NCBI GenBank assembly: GCA_022539475.1
Contig: VCMS01000051.1
Span: forward strand, 62,001-126,000
Length of the DNA: 64,000 bases
Source: Gracilaria domingensis
Lineage: Eukaryota > Rhodophyta > Florideophyceae > Gracilariales > Gracilariaceae
Direction of reading: 5' to 3'
The notes under the pieces: model-generated
Told to the model about the DNA's origin: nothing
The model's input: the letters and a program-made list of their open reading frames with translations, nothing else
Databases searched by the model: none
In this document: piece after piece, positions 1-10,313 of the stretch
Position numbering within the stretch: the stretch's first letter is position 1
Layout: each line of letters begins with the position of its first letter
Program-made: the position numbers and the translations under genes

Positions 1-1071
1 ACTGCATGCGTTTATAAAACATGTCAATCTTTTCGTCCGCAAGCATGTTCCCTCATCCACGTCCCACTTACTTACATTGGATGGACATTCTTCTCGAAAA
101 GGAATTTAATCGGTGGAAGGATGTGAAAGAGAAAAGTGTTTAGCACTTCTCAGTTCAGCAAACACGTCTCACTTTTTGCAGCCATGTGACCGCCGCATTA
201 ACAAAACGTTCAAACAATCAATGCGGTTTCTTCGAGATGAGTTCCACAAAGCCGTTGTTCGGGATACCCGTACCTTCCAATTCAATATTGTCTGTGCGGC
301 GTATGCCCACCGTTCTATTAAGATTGCCAATATTACGAATTCCTTTGCAAAAACTGGCTTGTATCCGTTCGACCCCAGCTTTGCGGATCGATTTAAGAAT
401 GGCGAACCGCAGGAGAGCCTTGTGAAGGTAAAAGAGACCTTGTCGATTGCCTCCAGGTTGTCATCTGTGCGCATGTGACAAACAGATGACCAGGTGGTGA
501 GCAAAGCAGTTACGATTCTTTAAAGCAGTTCCAGCTCTTCCATAAAAGTGAAGCATTTATCGAAGCTTCTGGAGAATGCTACCACCGCGTACAGTATCAT
601 CTACAAGGCCATTGCTCCGGTAAAGACGGCAAAGAAGCTTCTTAAAAATGAAGCGCAGTTGCTCCTTCCCACCCATTAGATTGTGGTGCTTCCGCGGAGC
701 ATAAAACAGTCACGAGGATGCAGCAGGAGAAGGAACAGAAACGAATGGAGAAGGTTACAAAAAAGTTGGGGGCTACAGTCGCGGCTGCGGCGAAGCAGCA
801 GCAGAAAGCCGCGAAAGAAAGAGAACGGGCAAAGCTTGCAAAGGAGAAAGCAAATCAGCGTGAGACAGCTTGTAAGTTAAAGCAAAGACAGGATTTTCAA
901 GGTCGAATTGCGAAGATATGTCCCCGAAAGCACTGTGCATTGACGAAGAAAGCGCGCAGAGAGATGAGCAGTGTAACACAGTGTCGCTACGATTCTATTG
1001 TGCGCAACATTGGCGGGCTGGTGGGGGGAATAGTTTGTGATGTTGTTGGCTTGGTTGTTGTCCATAATTAA
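1..1071 (+). mobile_element. Pogo/Tigger-type DDE transposase relic A (5' part outside window)
   Basis: This is the C-terminal half of a DDE_1-superfamily (pogo/Tigger/jerky-like) transposase. Around 88-105 the frame reads LDGHSSRK, the block around the second catalytic Asp. A shift in a run of A's then changes frame, and at about 161-190 the hallmark TSHFLQPCD holds the third catalytic residue. The segment to about 475 resembles the end of the DDE domain (KTGLYPFDPSF). After stops, a lysine/glutamine-rich coiled-coil tail is readable at 718-990 (KEQKRMEKV, then KERERAKLAKEKAN). Several stops and at least two frame changes show that it is dead. The protein start lies left of the window. No terminal inverted repeat was identified. 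Confidence 0.75.
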
Positions 1072-1469
1072 CCTGAAATGCCCATCAAGAGGTTTATCGT
1101 CTGCAGATCCGAAATGCTGGGGTGGTGCTGGATGACCACAACGCATTGCGCAGCGAGGTCTTCCACTAGACGGAAGAGACCCTACTGAGTTCATAGCGCG
1201 CATTTTCAGAGGCCAGAAATGAACGGTTCAAGAGTAATTAAAGCTGTTGCGAATTGTTGTCCAAAATTGACCTTTTATGGACGGTAGCCTTCTCAAAGGC
1301 GTAAATTGGTACATGGCTTAATTTGGTAAGGCGAACTTCCAAACTGCGTCACCGCTCATCGCCTTCTTCTACGCCCTAAGCCTCGCTGCCCAGAGTAATC
1401 GATATCCTACTTCTTCAGTCGACTTGTGGGCGTCAACATGAGCGTTCTACTAGAGTACGACGGGGCACA
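1072..1469. other. Junction between the two transposase relics, no gene seen
   Basis: About 400 bp between relic A and relic B. Short open frames on both strands carry no recognisable motif. I looked for terminal inverted repeats or a target duplication separating the two units and saw none. Confidence 0.5.
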
Positions 1470-2864
1470 ATGCCGCGCTCTATGCGCGTAATGGCTGCGC
1501 AGTACAAAAAACGAAACGAACAGCGCAAACTCGAGCAGCAGCGGCGCAAACGAGCTTTGACGTTACTCAGACAGCAGATATCTATCAACAAAACTGTAGC
1601 AGAGACGGTGATCTCGTCTGGAACTTTACAGCGTATCCGTAAGGCACTTGCTACCAACAATGAAGTACAGCTGCAAAAACTGCTTGACCCCGTCAACAAC
1701 CATGCGAGACGTAAATGCGTGGTTAGTCTTCCGGAACAACTGTTGGTTGTGGACCGCGCATTTGAGGCAGCACGTAGAGGTTTTGCGATGAACGAGCACA
1801 AAATGAAACTGTGCTCAGCAGCATTGCAGACGAGGGCGTGTAGGTTATAAGAACAAGCTGCAGTCAGATGACACATTTTGACGCTTCCGCGCGAGGCACA
1901 GGTAATTAACGTACCGGAAATCAGAGAACATTACCGCCGCCCGCGTAGCTGCGCATTCTTTTCACCACGTGAACACCTTGAAGAATGTTCTGAAACATCT
2001 TGAACAGCAACATCCCGGGATTCTTACTGATCCTAATAGGATCTGGAATTATGCCGAAACATGCATTCTACCGGAGTATGGCATGCGTGTGAAGTGCTTC
2101 TGCCCAGCGTCGAGTCACCGGGGTAGAACCAGACTGCCCATGAAGGAAAGTGAAAAGCATGTGACAGCCGGTATTGCTGTGTCAGCGGCGGGACATGTCG
2201 CTCCTCTAATCATGATTGCGACTAGCAGACGCAAAATGGCGCATTGGTTGGAACAATTGCGTAGCTCAGAGTTTTTTGAGATTCATGGGCGACCTCACTG
2301 GCTAACGAAAGAGGACTGGTTCCCGAACGATTCATGTTTACTCGTGAGTACAAATGGATCTGTAGAGAAAAGCAATATGCACTTAGTTGTGAAGCATATC
2401 ACCAATTTTTTTCGAACCATTGTTTCCAAGGAGAAGCCAGTTGTTCTTTTGCTTGATGGTCATAGTTCCCGCGAGAGCTTTGAATGGTTAGAAGTGTTCG
2501 AAGACGTCAACGTTTTTGTAATCAAGTTACCATCAAACACGACCCACTTTTTACAGCCTTGCGATAAAGCGGTAAACAAGGCCTTCCAAACGAGAATCAG
2601 AACCAGAAGAGATACATTGATGCAGCAATGCTTTATCTCTCACTCCAATGTCACCCTGAAGTTAAGAATGGGCGTTGCTGGGTTTCAGGCTGTCACTGAA
2701 GAAATTGCTAGGAAAGCGTTTGTAAAGGTCCGGTTATGGCCGATGAATTACCGCTTAGTCACCCCGTTTCGTAAGAAAGAAAATGGAAGTGTGTCGCACA
2801 CAATGTTAGAAAGCGGTTGCGTGATAAATCATGATACATTTGATCTGAAAACACTGTCTACTGT
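1470..2864 (+). mobile_element. Pogo/Tigger-type DDE transposase relic B, 3' end interrupted by the LTR element
   Basis: The N-terminal piece (1470-1850) is basic and ends in ARRGFAMNEHK, similar to the CENP-B/HTH block ahead of DDE_1 domains. After a frame break the catalytic domain is open from about 1969 to 2864. It contains IWNYAETCILPEYG where the family has IWN-x-DE-T-G, then VLLLDGHSSRE with the second Asp, then NTTHFLQPCDKA with the third acidic residue. The first catalytic Asp is Ala (codon gcc), so this copy should not cut DNA. The frame runs straight into the LTR at 2865. A lysine-rich stretch after the 3' LTR (about 14430-14500) may be its displaced tail. It differs clearly from relic A in sequence, so the two belong to different subfamilies. 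Confidence 0.75.
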
Positions 2865-3430
2865 AGTATAGCTCGCCGGATCAACGGGGGCTCCACAAGA
2901 CCAAGTGGTGACGTTTCGGGCCTCTGGGCACCTGTGTCTACTGTACCACGTGGGACGCTCAAGCAAAGGCATGGCAAGGACTAATTAGTTTATTTTCGTT
3001 AATTTAGAATTAATATTTACTAGGTAGTGTAGATATGTGGCCGGGGTGGTGCACCACAAATGCACCTCCCGGTGGCCCACGTGGTACTAGGTCCGTGAGA
3101 GCCGGAGGGGCGCTCGGGTGTACTAAACCCCCGAGACGCCAACCTCCCACACCAAATGGTAAAGACAAGCACCAACTAGGCTAATTTGACACCAGTTTGG
3201 TTCTACAGTCACCAAATGGTAAGTCTTGTAGTCCTCTAATAGTTTTGCTGACCTCGATGGTTATACGTGCCTGCCGCACACCAGTGCAGGCGTATTTACC
3301 GCTTGGTCACCGTGCACTATAGACAACGGCGGGTGCTGCCGACCTATTAGGTGTCACGCGTTTCACTCCTCCGCAGGGTCGAGCCCACGCAGGGCTCCCC
3401 ACTAGCAGCTCGCACCGATCGGTTATACCA
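2865..3430 (+). repeat. 5' LTR of the chromovirus-type element
   Basis: It begins agtatagctcgccgg and ends cggttatacca. It aligns without gaps to 13621-14186 over 566 positions with about 36 substitutions. Termini are placed from where the similarity ends; the family's usual TG...CA ends are not obvious at the left edge. Confidence 0.9.
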
Positions 3431-3564
3431 CATATTTTGGTCTCCCCACCTAGAATTTGTGGATTATTAAGTGGTTTTGGAAAGGGAGGATTTGGAAGTC
3501 ACGAGATACCTGAGTGGTTTGGTTCCCGTTGCCGAAGCAACTTGCTCCGACACCAGTTACCTAA

Positions 3565-5830
3565 ATGGAGAAACGGGGCGTGCGTCACCCGAAAAGGGCG
3601 CCGAGCGCTCCACCAAGTGGCCACCCCGTACGGGGTTCAGTGTCCTATCCGGTGTTGGATAACCCGGAGGACCTGATTAGGAAGGAACGCCCACCGAGGG
3701 GGAAGAAGGTAGACCGAGAGGCTGGGGGCCCCTCGACCCTTCTCCGGGCTGACCAAGTGGACGAAGGAGCAGGCTCTACAATGGGGGAGCTCGCTCCTGT
3801 AACAACCCCAGTGGTAGACCAAATGGAGTTGCCAGTGTGGCCGCGACTGGACCTGGACGAGGTCACCCGAGTGGTAGTTGATCGAGCCTCCCAGGAGGTC
3901 CTCGACAAGGTACCCGTGGTGGTGTTACAGTACCTAGAGAACGAGGTACGAGGACAAATTGACCGATTGGTTATGCTGGCTCTGCAGCAGCAGGAGGCTA
4001 AGCTTCAACCTGAGATGGTGGCCCAGGCCGTGCTCATTGAGCAAGCCCCCCGGCCGGCAGTAGAAGCCACCAAACCACTTGGTATTCTCCATCCTACCCT
4101 TCCTACACAACTGATTAGTGACGGATTTATCGACCGCATGGGAAAAGGGGCAGAGCCTCCGAGCATGGAGGGCCCGGGGTACGTATACCTCCCCCAACCC
4201 ACTAGTGTAGCTCCGTCAGGACCACGTGGTGGAGACCCTGATGGAGATTCGTCAAGCTTAGGAGACGAGCATCGACGCAAACCAAATGGTAACAAGAAGA
4301 AAACCAAAGGGGAAAGAGAAAGAGTCGCCGGTCGGACTCGGACTCTTCGTCCTCAGACAAAGATTCGGATTCGTCAGGAGACGACGACGGTAAAGGTTCA
4401 CGACGCAAGAGGAAGGACTCTCGCCAGAAGAAAGGAAAGAATGCCCGCAAGGGTAAGACCGAAAGGTACAATGATTCGGGCTCAACTTCCGACGAAGAGA
4501 CTGACCTAGAGGTGCTTACACCGCTCAACGATTTATTCACCAAAGCGGTTGACGATCGTACCTATAGGTTGGAGAACCGACAGGCTGAGTATACCAAAGA
4601 GGTAGCTCAGAAGATAACGAAGCATCATAGGAAGCTTCGTTTCCAACTGGGTGAGACTCGCTTTAGCGGGGATGGCTCTATTGCCATCATTGACTTCCTT
4701 CAGAGGTTCAAGATCGCTTGTGACCAGAACGGGTTTTCAGAGGCAGCAGCCATGTGGTTGTTTCAATTCTACCTAACTGGTCAAGCTGGAGCGTTGCTCC
4801 ATAGCCACCTCCAAGGGAACACCATGGCGGTGGACGAAGACCAAACGGAAATGTTGACGACATACCCACAGGTGGTTAACTTCCTACTGGAAACCTATGC
4901 AACCGATGAGGTTATTCACGAGGCGTACGCAGAGGTGCTTGCGTACCGCCAGCGCTCGGGACAAACCGAGTTGGAATTCGCTCGCTCCCTATGGGCACTA
5001 GCCTCCCGCTGTGGAAGCGTCTTTACTACCAAAAGGTTGAAATCGATGTACGCCGACAACGTGGCGAAGTGTATCCGATCACAGGTTCGCAACTACCTAG
5101 CTACCAACCGCAAGGTCGACTACAACGCACTAGCCCGCCATGCACAGGGACTAGGCGACACCGTTCGGTCAGGGGCCAGGAAAGACTCCGCACCACTTGG
5201 CAAACCATCGAAAGAGAAAGGAAAAACCAGGCGGTCAGTGTTTGACGTAGAGGAAGAGGAGACCACTACGGATGAGGCATCCACACAATATGCCTCCCAC
5301 GGTCACCCAGTCCACTTGGTGCACGCACAACCGACAACTCGATCGCACGGTAACACCTCCTGGTCCAGCTCGCTATCCAGCGAGCCCCCCTCGAGGCAAA
5401 CCTCAGCTCCCCCATCACAGGTAACGTACCGGTCAGCACGGTTCTAGCGGTGCCATTCAACCAAGATGGTGATAGAGGACCACCCCCGCAGCAACGGAGT
5501 GCAGTACCCACGGGAGGTCGTCCACAATCGCGCGCGTCGTCGCTCGCGATGAAGGACCCCACAACCGGTAATCTCCTCTGTTGGTTCTGTTTGTCGCCAC
5601 ACCACTTGGCAACAGCGTGCCCAAGCGTGGCTGCGCAGAACAGGAACGCTCTCCTCACTGCTCGCCAGCAGAACCACCAGGATATATTTGGGCCCACGGC
5701 GCGGAGCGCAGGCACGGGACACGCAAATGCGCGACCCAACGCAGCCACACCTCATCAGATACACATCATTACGGAGCAGGACCAAACGGATCCCGCCCCG
5801 CAGGCGGCAAACGCCGAACAGTTGGGATAG
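3565..5830 (+). CDS. Gag-like region of the LTR element
   Basis: Fossil element part. A hydrophilic, proline- and lysine-rich N-terminal portion is followed by a capsid-type retrotrans_gag segment (about 4620-5170; motifs FQLGETRFSGDG, FLQRFKIACDQNG, ETYATDEVIHEAYAEV). A single CCHC zinc knuckle follows at about 5575-5620 (CWFCLSPHHLATAC). Gag packages element RNA in family members. The region is readable but is not one continuous frame. Similarity to the capsid domain is clear in pattern; the exact start is uncertain. Confidence 0.75.
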
Positions 5831-5930
5831 AGGCCTTCCCCAACTGTCCGAAGACGGAAGGCCTTCCAGAACCAAGTGGTGCAAGCATAGAAAATTACCC
5901 ATTGGTTACAGGGGAGGAGAGCCTCATGGA

Positions 5931-6800
5931 TGGCACCGAACCGATATGCTTTCTCAAGCATAGTAACTATAAGGTAAACGTCACCCTCGGGTTTACTTCT
6001 AACCACTTGGTACCATGCGTCACTGTCCTGGACACCGGGGCAGGACCTAATCTGGTGAATGCCAGACTACTAACTAACAGACAACTTAACAAGCTTCAGC
6101 CATGTACATTAACTAACCCACTGGTTGACGCCAACAACAGACCACTAAACGTCATGGGAGCGCTTACCATAATGGTATTGATTGACACCATGAAGGTCCG
6201 AGTTCGCTTCATAGTCGTTAACCAACTGGCAACAGACTGTATCCTCGGAACAACCTTTTTAGACCAGCACGTCAGGGCAATTTTCCCACGCTCTAAGACA
6301 GTTCTGTTCCATAATGGACCCCGGATCGCCATTATTGGTAACCACAAGGGTGCCTCTCCAAAAGAGAACAGCACTCGACACCAACCGGTACCAGTAAATA
6401 CAATCTCCAACAAGGTGCGACTGGCGAAGGCGGTAACAATACCGCCTATGAACCACTTGGTAGTGAAGGTGACATGCCAACAACCAGGCCTGTTATCTAT
6501 TCAGAACCATTCTCGGTTGGCCGAACGACATTTGACCTTAATGGGGAATGATATAGTCGACAACATACCGACAAAACCGTTTCAGGTCTACCTGAGTAAC
6601 TTCAGCAACCGCCCGGTCAAGCTGCCAAAGCACACTGTAATTGGTCTTGACCTACCGGCTCCCCGTACATTCTTTACCATCACACCACAATGGTCCCACG
6701 AGGTCGTGGACGCTAAGGAAGGGGGGGGGGGGGGGGGGGGGCAGCGCCAATTCGTCAAATTCGTCGAATTCGTCGCGGCCAGACCATATGGTGCAGCAAC
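5931..6800 (+). CDS. Retropepsin-like protease region of the LTR element
   Basis: Fossil element part. The aspartic-protease motif LDTGAGPNLV lies at about 6030-6060, followed by the flap-side and second half with CILGTTFLDQH, as in gypsy proteases. In the family this enzyme cleaves the Gag-Pol precursor as a dimer. A 21-G run (about 6721-6741) follows the conserved part and marks the border with the reverse transcriptase. Confidence 0.75.
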
Positions 6801-6928
6801 TAGCTGAGCGAGAAGACCAGAAACTGGAGCTCGACCCAGTGATCAATTGGAAGACGGAGGTGAATATAGGACTTGAAGGGGAATAGCTCAGAGCTCGGAT
6901 CCTCGGACTCCTGGAGCCATTCAGTACC

Positions 6929-9900
6929 ATGTGGTCTGGCAAGCTGGGAGCCACTAAGGCCACCCAGCATAGGATTGACCTCAAACCGGACTCCAGTCCC
7001 ATCCACCAACAGCCATACCGCGCGGGACATAAGGCCCGTGAGGTAGAGCTGGAGGAGGTGGAGCGGATGGTTCGCGAGGGGGTTATAGAACCGGCAAACC
7101 CGGAATGGGCTAGCCCTGTAGTGCTAGTTCAGAAACGAGGAGAGACCCGTATGAGGTTCTGTATTGACTACAGAAAACTTAATGCCATAACGGTGAGGGA
7201 CTCGTATCCCATCCCGAGGATGGACGAATGCATCGACTCCCTAGGAGATGCGAACATCTTTACCACACTGGACGCGAACTGCGGATATTGGCAGATCGAA
7301 ATACCAGAGGGTGACCGTGATAAGACTGCGTTTACATGCCATGCAGGCCTGTATTGCTTCTTACGAATGCCGTTTGGTTCACGAAACGCCCCCGCTACCT
7401 TCCAAAGGGCATTAGACATTATACTGTCTAAAGTGAAGTGGACAACCGCATTGGTATATATCGACGATGTAGTCATCTACTCAAGATCCATTGAGGAGCA
7501 TTTCTCGCATGTCCAAGTGGTATTGCAGTTGCTACAGGAGGCAGGCGTAATTCTCAAACTACGAAAGTGTATGTTCTTCAACCAAGAGGTAGAGTACCTA
7601 GGGCATACAATAAGCCCCGGGAAACTCGAAGTGACCAAACGGAATATCAGAGCGGTACAGGATGCGAAGCTCCCTACGTCACAGACGGACATACGATCCT
7701 TTATAGGTCTATGCAAAGTCTACCGACGGTTCATCAAGAGGTTTGCAAAGATAGACGCACCCCTGAACCGGAGGTTGCAGAAGAGGCAGCCCACACACTT
7801 TGACCACTTGGAAGAAGACGAGGTAGAGGCTTTCTATACACTGAAAGCAGCGCTTCTCTCCCCACCGGTACTGGCATTGTCCAGAACGGGACTCCCGTAC
7901 ACACTGGATACAGACGCATCGGACGCCCAAATAGGTTGCTGCCTAATGCAGGAACAGGAAGACGGCAAGCTCGCACCAATTGGATATTGGAGTAGAGCTC
8001 TTAACCAAGCGGAGCAGAACTACACCGTAACGGAGAAGGAATGCCTAGCAGTCGTTTGGAGTATGCTCATGCTACGTCCTTACCTATATGGTGTGCGCTT
8101 CACGCTTCGAACGGATCACGACTCCTTGAGGTGGATATTAGGTTTGGCGGACGCATCGGGTCGTCTGGCCCGATGGCGCCTGAGACTTTCGGAGTTTGAG
8201 TACGATGTGCAGTACCGCCCCGGGGTCAAGCACCGAGTGGCGGATGCAATGTTCCGGTTGAATACCGAAGGATTGGACACTGACCCAGTGGACGACGACA
8301 TTCCATGTTTTACTATAGAACCAGCGAACCACGAGGTCCATGAAGTTCTGAAGGGATATTGGTATGATGACAGCACGTACCAAGTGGTAGTGGAGACCCT
8401 CCTCCCGGTGGAGGAAGGGGAAGACGCCCCAATCACCCGTGAAAAATTCCTACGCGAACAATCGTCCGATAGGCTGTGCAAAACGCTCGCGGACGTACTA
8501 GGAAGGAAGGATTCTCAGTTCGACGTTGACCACAATGGGTACCTCATCAGACGCTCACCTTTAGACAGAGCCCTCCAGAAGGTCGTACCTGAGTCACTAA
8601 GACAAAGGGTGTTGTATCTGTCACATACCCCACGGCTTTCGGGACACCCGGGAGCCACGCGGTTGTACTATACCCTTCGGAGGCAATTCTACTGGCCGCA
8701 CATGGCTAACGACGTATATAACTATGTGGCGCAGTGCAATTCGTGCATTAAGACCCGAGGTGGTGTGAGGAAGCACAGGAAGTACCTGAAGCTATTCCCG
8801 GCGGCGGGGCCCCTGAAATTCTTCGCGGTCGACATACTGGGGGCCCTGCCCAAGACCTCGGAGGGTTATCGCTTCGTAGTCGACATAACCGACAGGTTCA
8901 CAAAGCTAACCAGGGCTATACCTCTGAATAACCAAACGGCAACGACACTAGCGACAGCCTTCTTGGAGAATTGGGTCTACCCATACGGTGCTCCCATGTA
9001 CCTACTGACCGATAATGGTTCGAACTTAGCTTCTAAGTTCTTCGAAGCGGCTTGTACCATGCTAGGGGTCAAGCACTACTTTACCACGGTCTATGATACG
9101 CAAACCAACGGCCAAGTGGAACGGTTCAATAAGACCCTAGTGGCTCGCTTACGGCACTATGTCGAAGAGCACCAAACCACATGGTCTGAGTATGTCCAAA
9201 CATTGACATATGCGTACAATCTCCAGGTCCACAGAGGCACTCAAACAACCCTGTTTGACCTGGTACTGTCGCGAACACCACACTGTATTATCGTCCAGCC
9301 TGGACCTGACCACTCGGAAGCGGCCGGGACACTCACACCTGCGAAGGTGAAGAGAAACATACTCCAGAAGTTGCGCGCCGCTTTGGCTGCTGCCAAAGTT
9401 AAAATGACAGCAGCCCAAGAACGGTACAAAGCAGACTATGACCGAACGGTGAGCAGAGTGACCAAAGTGGTAGCAGGAGACATGGTCTTCCTTGACGTGC
9501 CACCAAACGGTAAGCGACCAACCCCAGCGGAAATGGAAGAAGATATCCGCCTTGAGGAGGATATCAATTCCAAACTGCTACCCAAGTCGACGGGACCATA
9601 CAAGGTAATTCGCTCCGATGAGCATACCGCTACGGTCATAATAGATGGTTTGGAGAATACGGTCTCCATCGACAGGATTGTCAATGCCGCGCAAACTACG
9701 GCATCGAATACACAACCAATAGGTCAGCCAACTCAGCAAGAAGCGGAGAGGGAGCAAACGTCGCCCATACCCCTTCCTCTAATAAATCGGCCGAGCGGTC
9801 AACCTTCCATCAGAGCCGTAACGGCTGACCCCACGACCCAAGAGGCACAGGAGATCGAGCCCCGGCAAGACCAACGGTTCACACCACCCATAGAGAGCCA

Positions 9901-10159
9901 CGCACCACCACCACACGACCCGACGGAAGACTCACACCCTCGAGTAGATACTCAGGAGTGCGCTATTGACACCATTGTAGGTCACGGACACACCACAAAA
10001 GGTATCTGCTACAGGGTAAGATGGTACGGATGGTCGCCAGAACACGACTCTATGGAATCACCTGGTCACATCCCTAACAACTTTATCATCCGATACTGGC
10101 GCAAGCAAAGGCGTACGCCCCCACCAACTGGTAACGCTTCGCATGGTACGCGTCGCTAA
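6929..10159 (+). CDS. pol: Pol of the LTR element: reverse transcriptase, RNase H, integrase, chromodomain
   Basis: Fossil element part with one open frame of 1076 codons. The reverse transcriptase lies near residues 50-270 (RFCIDYRKLNAIT; LVYIDDVVIYS with the YxDD catalytic pair). RNase H is at about 310-440 (LDTDASDAQIGCCL; LRTDHDSL). The integrase starts with an HHCC zinc-binding head (SHTPRLSGHPG; QCNSCIKTRG), followed by the catalytic Asp/Asp/Glu blocks (FFAVDILG; LLTDNGSN; NGQVERFNKTL). The C-terminus carries a chromodomain (GICYRVRWYGWSPEHDSME), which targets chromovirus integration to marked chromatin in known cases. All key blocks are visible. Confidence 0.93.
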   Translation: MWSGKLGATKATQHRIDLKPDSSPIHQQPYRAGHKAREVELEEVERMVREGVIEPANPEWASPVVLVQKRGETRMRFCIDYRKLNAITVRDSYPIPRMDECIDSLGDANIFTTLDANCGYWQIEIPEGDRDKTAFTCHAGLYCFLRMPFGSRNAPATFQRALDIILSKVKWTTALVYIDDVVIYSRSIEEHFSHVQVVLQLLQEAGVILKLRKCMFFNQEVEYLGHTISPGKLEVTKRNIRAVQDAKLPTSQTDIRSFIGLCKVYRRFIKRFAKIDAPLNRRLQKRQPTHFDHLEEDEVEAFYTLKAALLSPPVLALSRTGLPYTLDTDASDAQIGCCLMQEQEDGKLAPIGYWSRALNQAEQNYTVTEKECLAVVWSMLMLRPYLYGVRFTLRTDHDSLRWILGLADASGRLARWRLRLSEFEYDVQYRPGVKHRVADAMFRLNTEGLDTDPVDDDIPCFTIEPANHEVHEVLKGYWYDDSTYQVVVETLLPVEEGEDAPITREKFLREQSSDRLCKTLADVLGRKDSQFDVDHNGYLIRRSPLDRALQKVVPESLRQRVLYLSHTPRLSGHPGATRLYYTLRRQFYWPHMANDVYNYVAQCNSCIKTRGGVRKHRKYLKLFPAAGPLKFFAVDILGALPKTSEGYRFVVDITDRFTKLTRAIPLNNQTATTLATAFLENWVYPYGAPMYLLTDNGSNLASKFFEAACTMLGVKHYFTTVYDTQTNGQVERFNKTLVARLRHYVEEHQTTWSEYVQTLTYAYNLQVHRGTQTTLFDLVLSRTPHCIIVQPGPDHSEAAGTLTPAKVKRNILQKLRAALAAAKVKMTAAQERYKADYDRTVSRVTKVVAGDMVFLDVPPNGKRPTPAEMEEDIRLEEDINSKLLPKSTGPYKVIRSDEHTATVIIDGLENTVSIDRIVNAAQTTASNTQPIGQPTQQEAEREQTSPIPLPLINRPSGQPSIRAVTADPTTQEAQEIEPRQDQRFTPPIESHAPPPHDPTEDSHPRVDTQECAIDTIVGHGHTTKGICYRVRWYGWSPEHDSMESPGHIPNNFIIRYWRKQRRTPPPTGNASHGTRR

Positions 10160-10313
10160 GGAGGGGGGGGGGGGAGGGTTGTCTAAGTTGTTGAACGCCA
10201 AACGTCGCATGGAATGCTAACTAACCTAACAGGAAAATGGAGAGATATCATAACGCAAACGCAAGACACTTTATTAGTCGAGAAGAACCCACAAGAGCCA
10301 ACCACGAGGTAAT

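Noticed and set aside
5266-5902. Minus-strand frames of 150-160 codons opposite gag
   Set aside because: They mirror the sense coding region and lack any pattern of their own, unlike the antisense ORF at 10314-13148.
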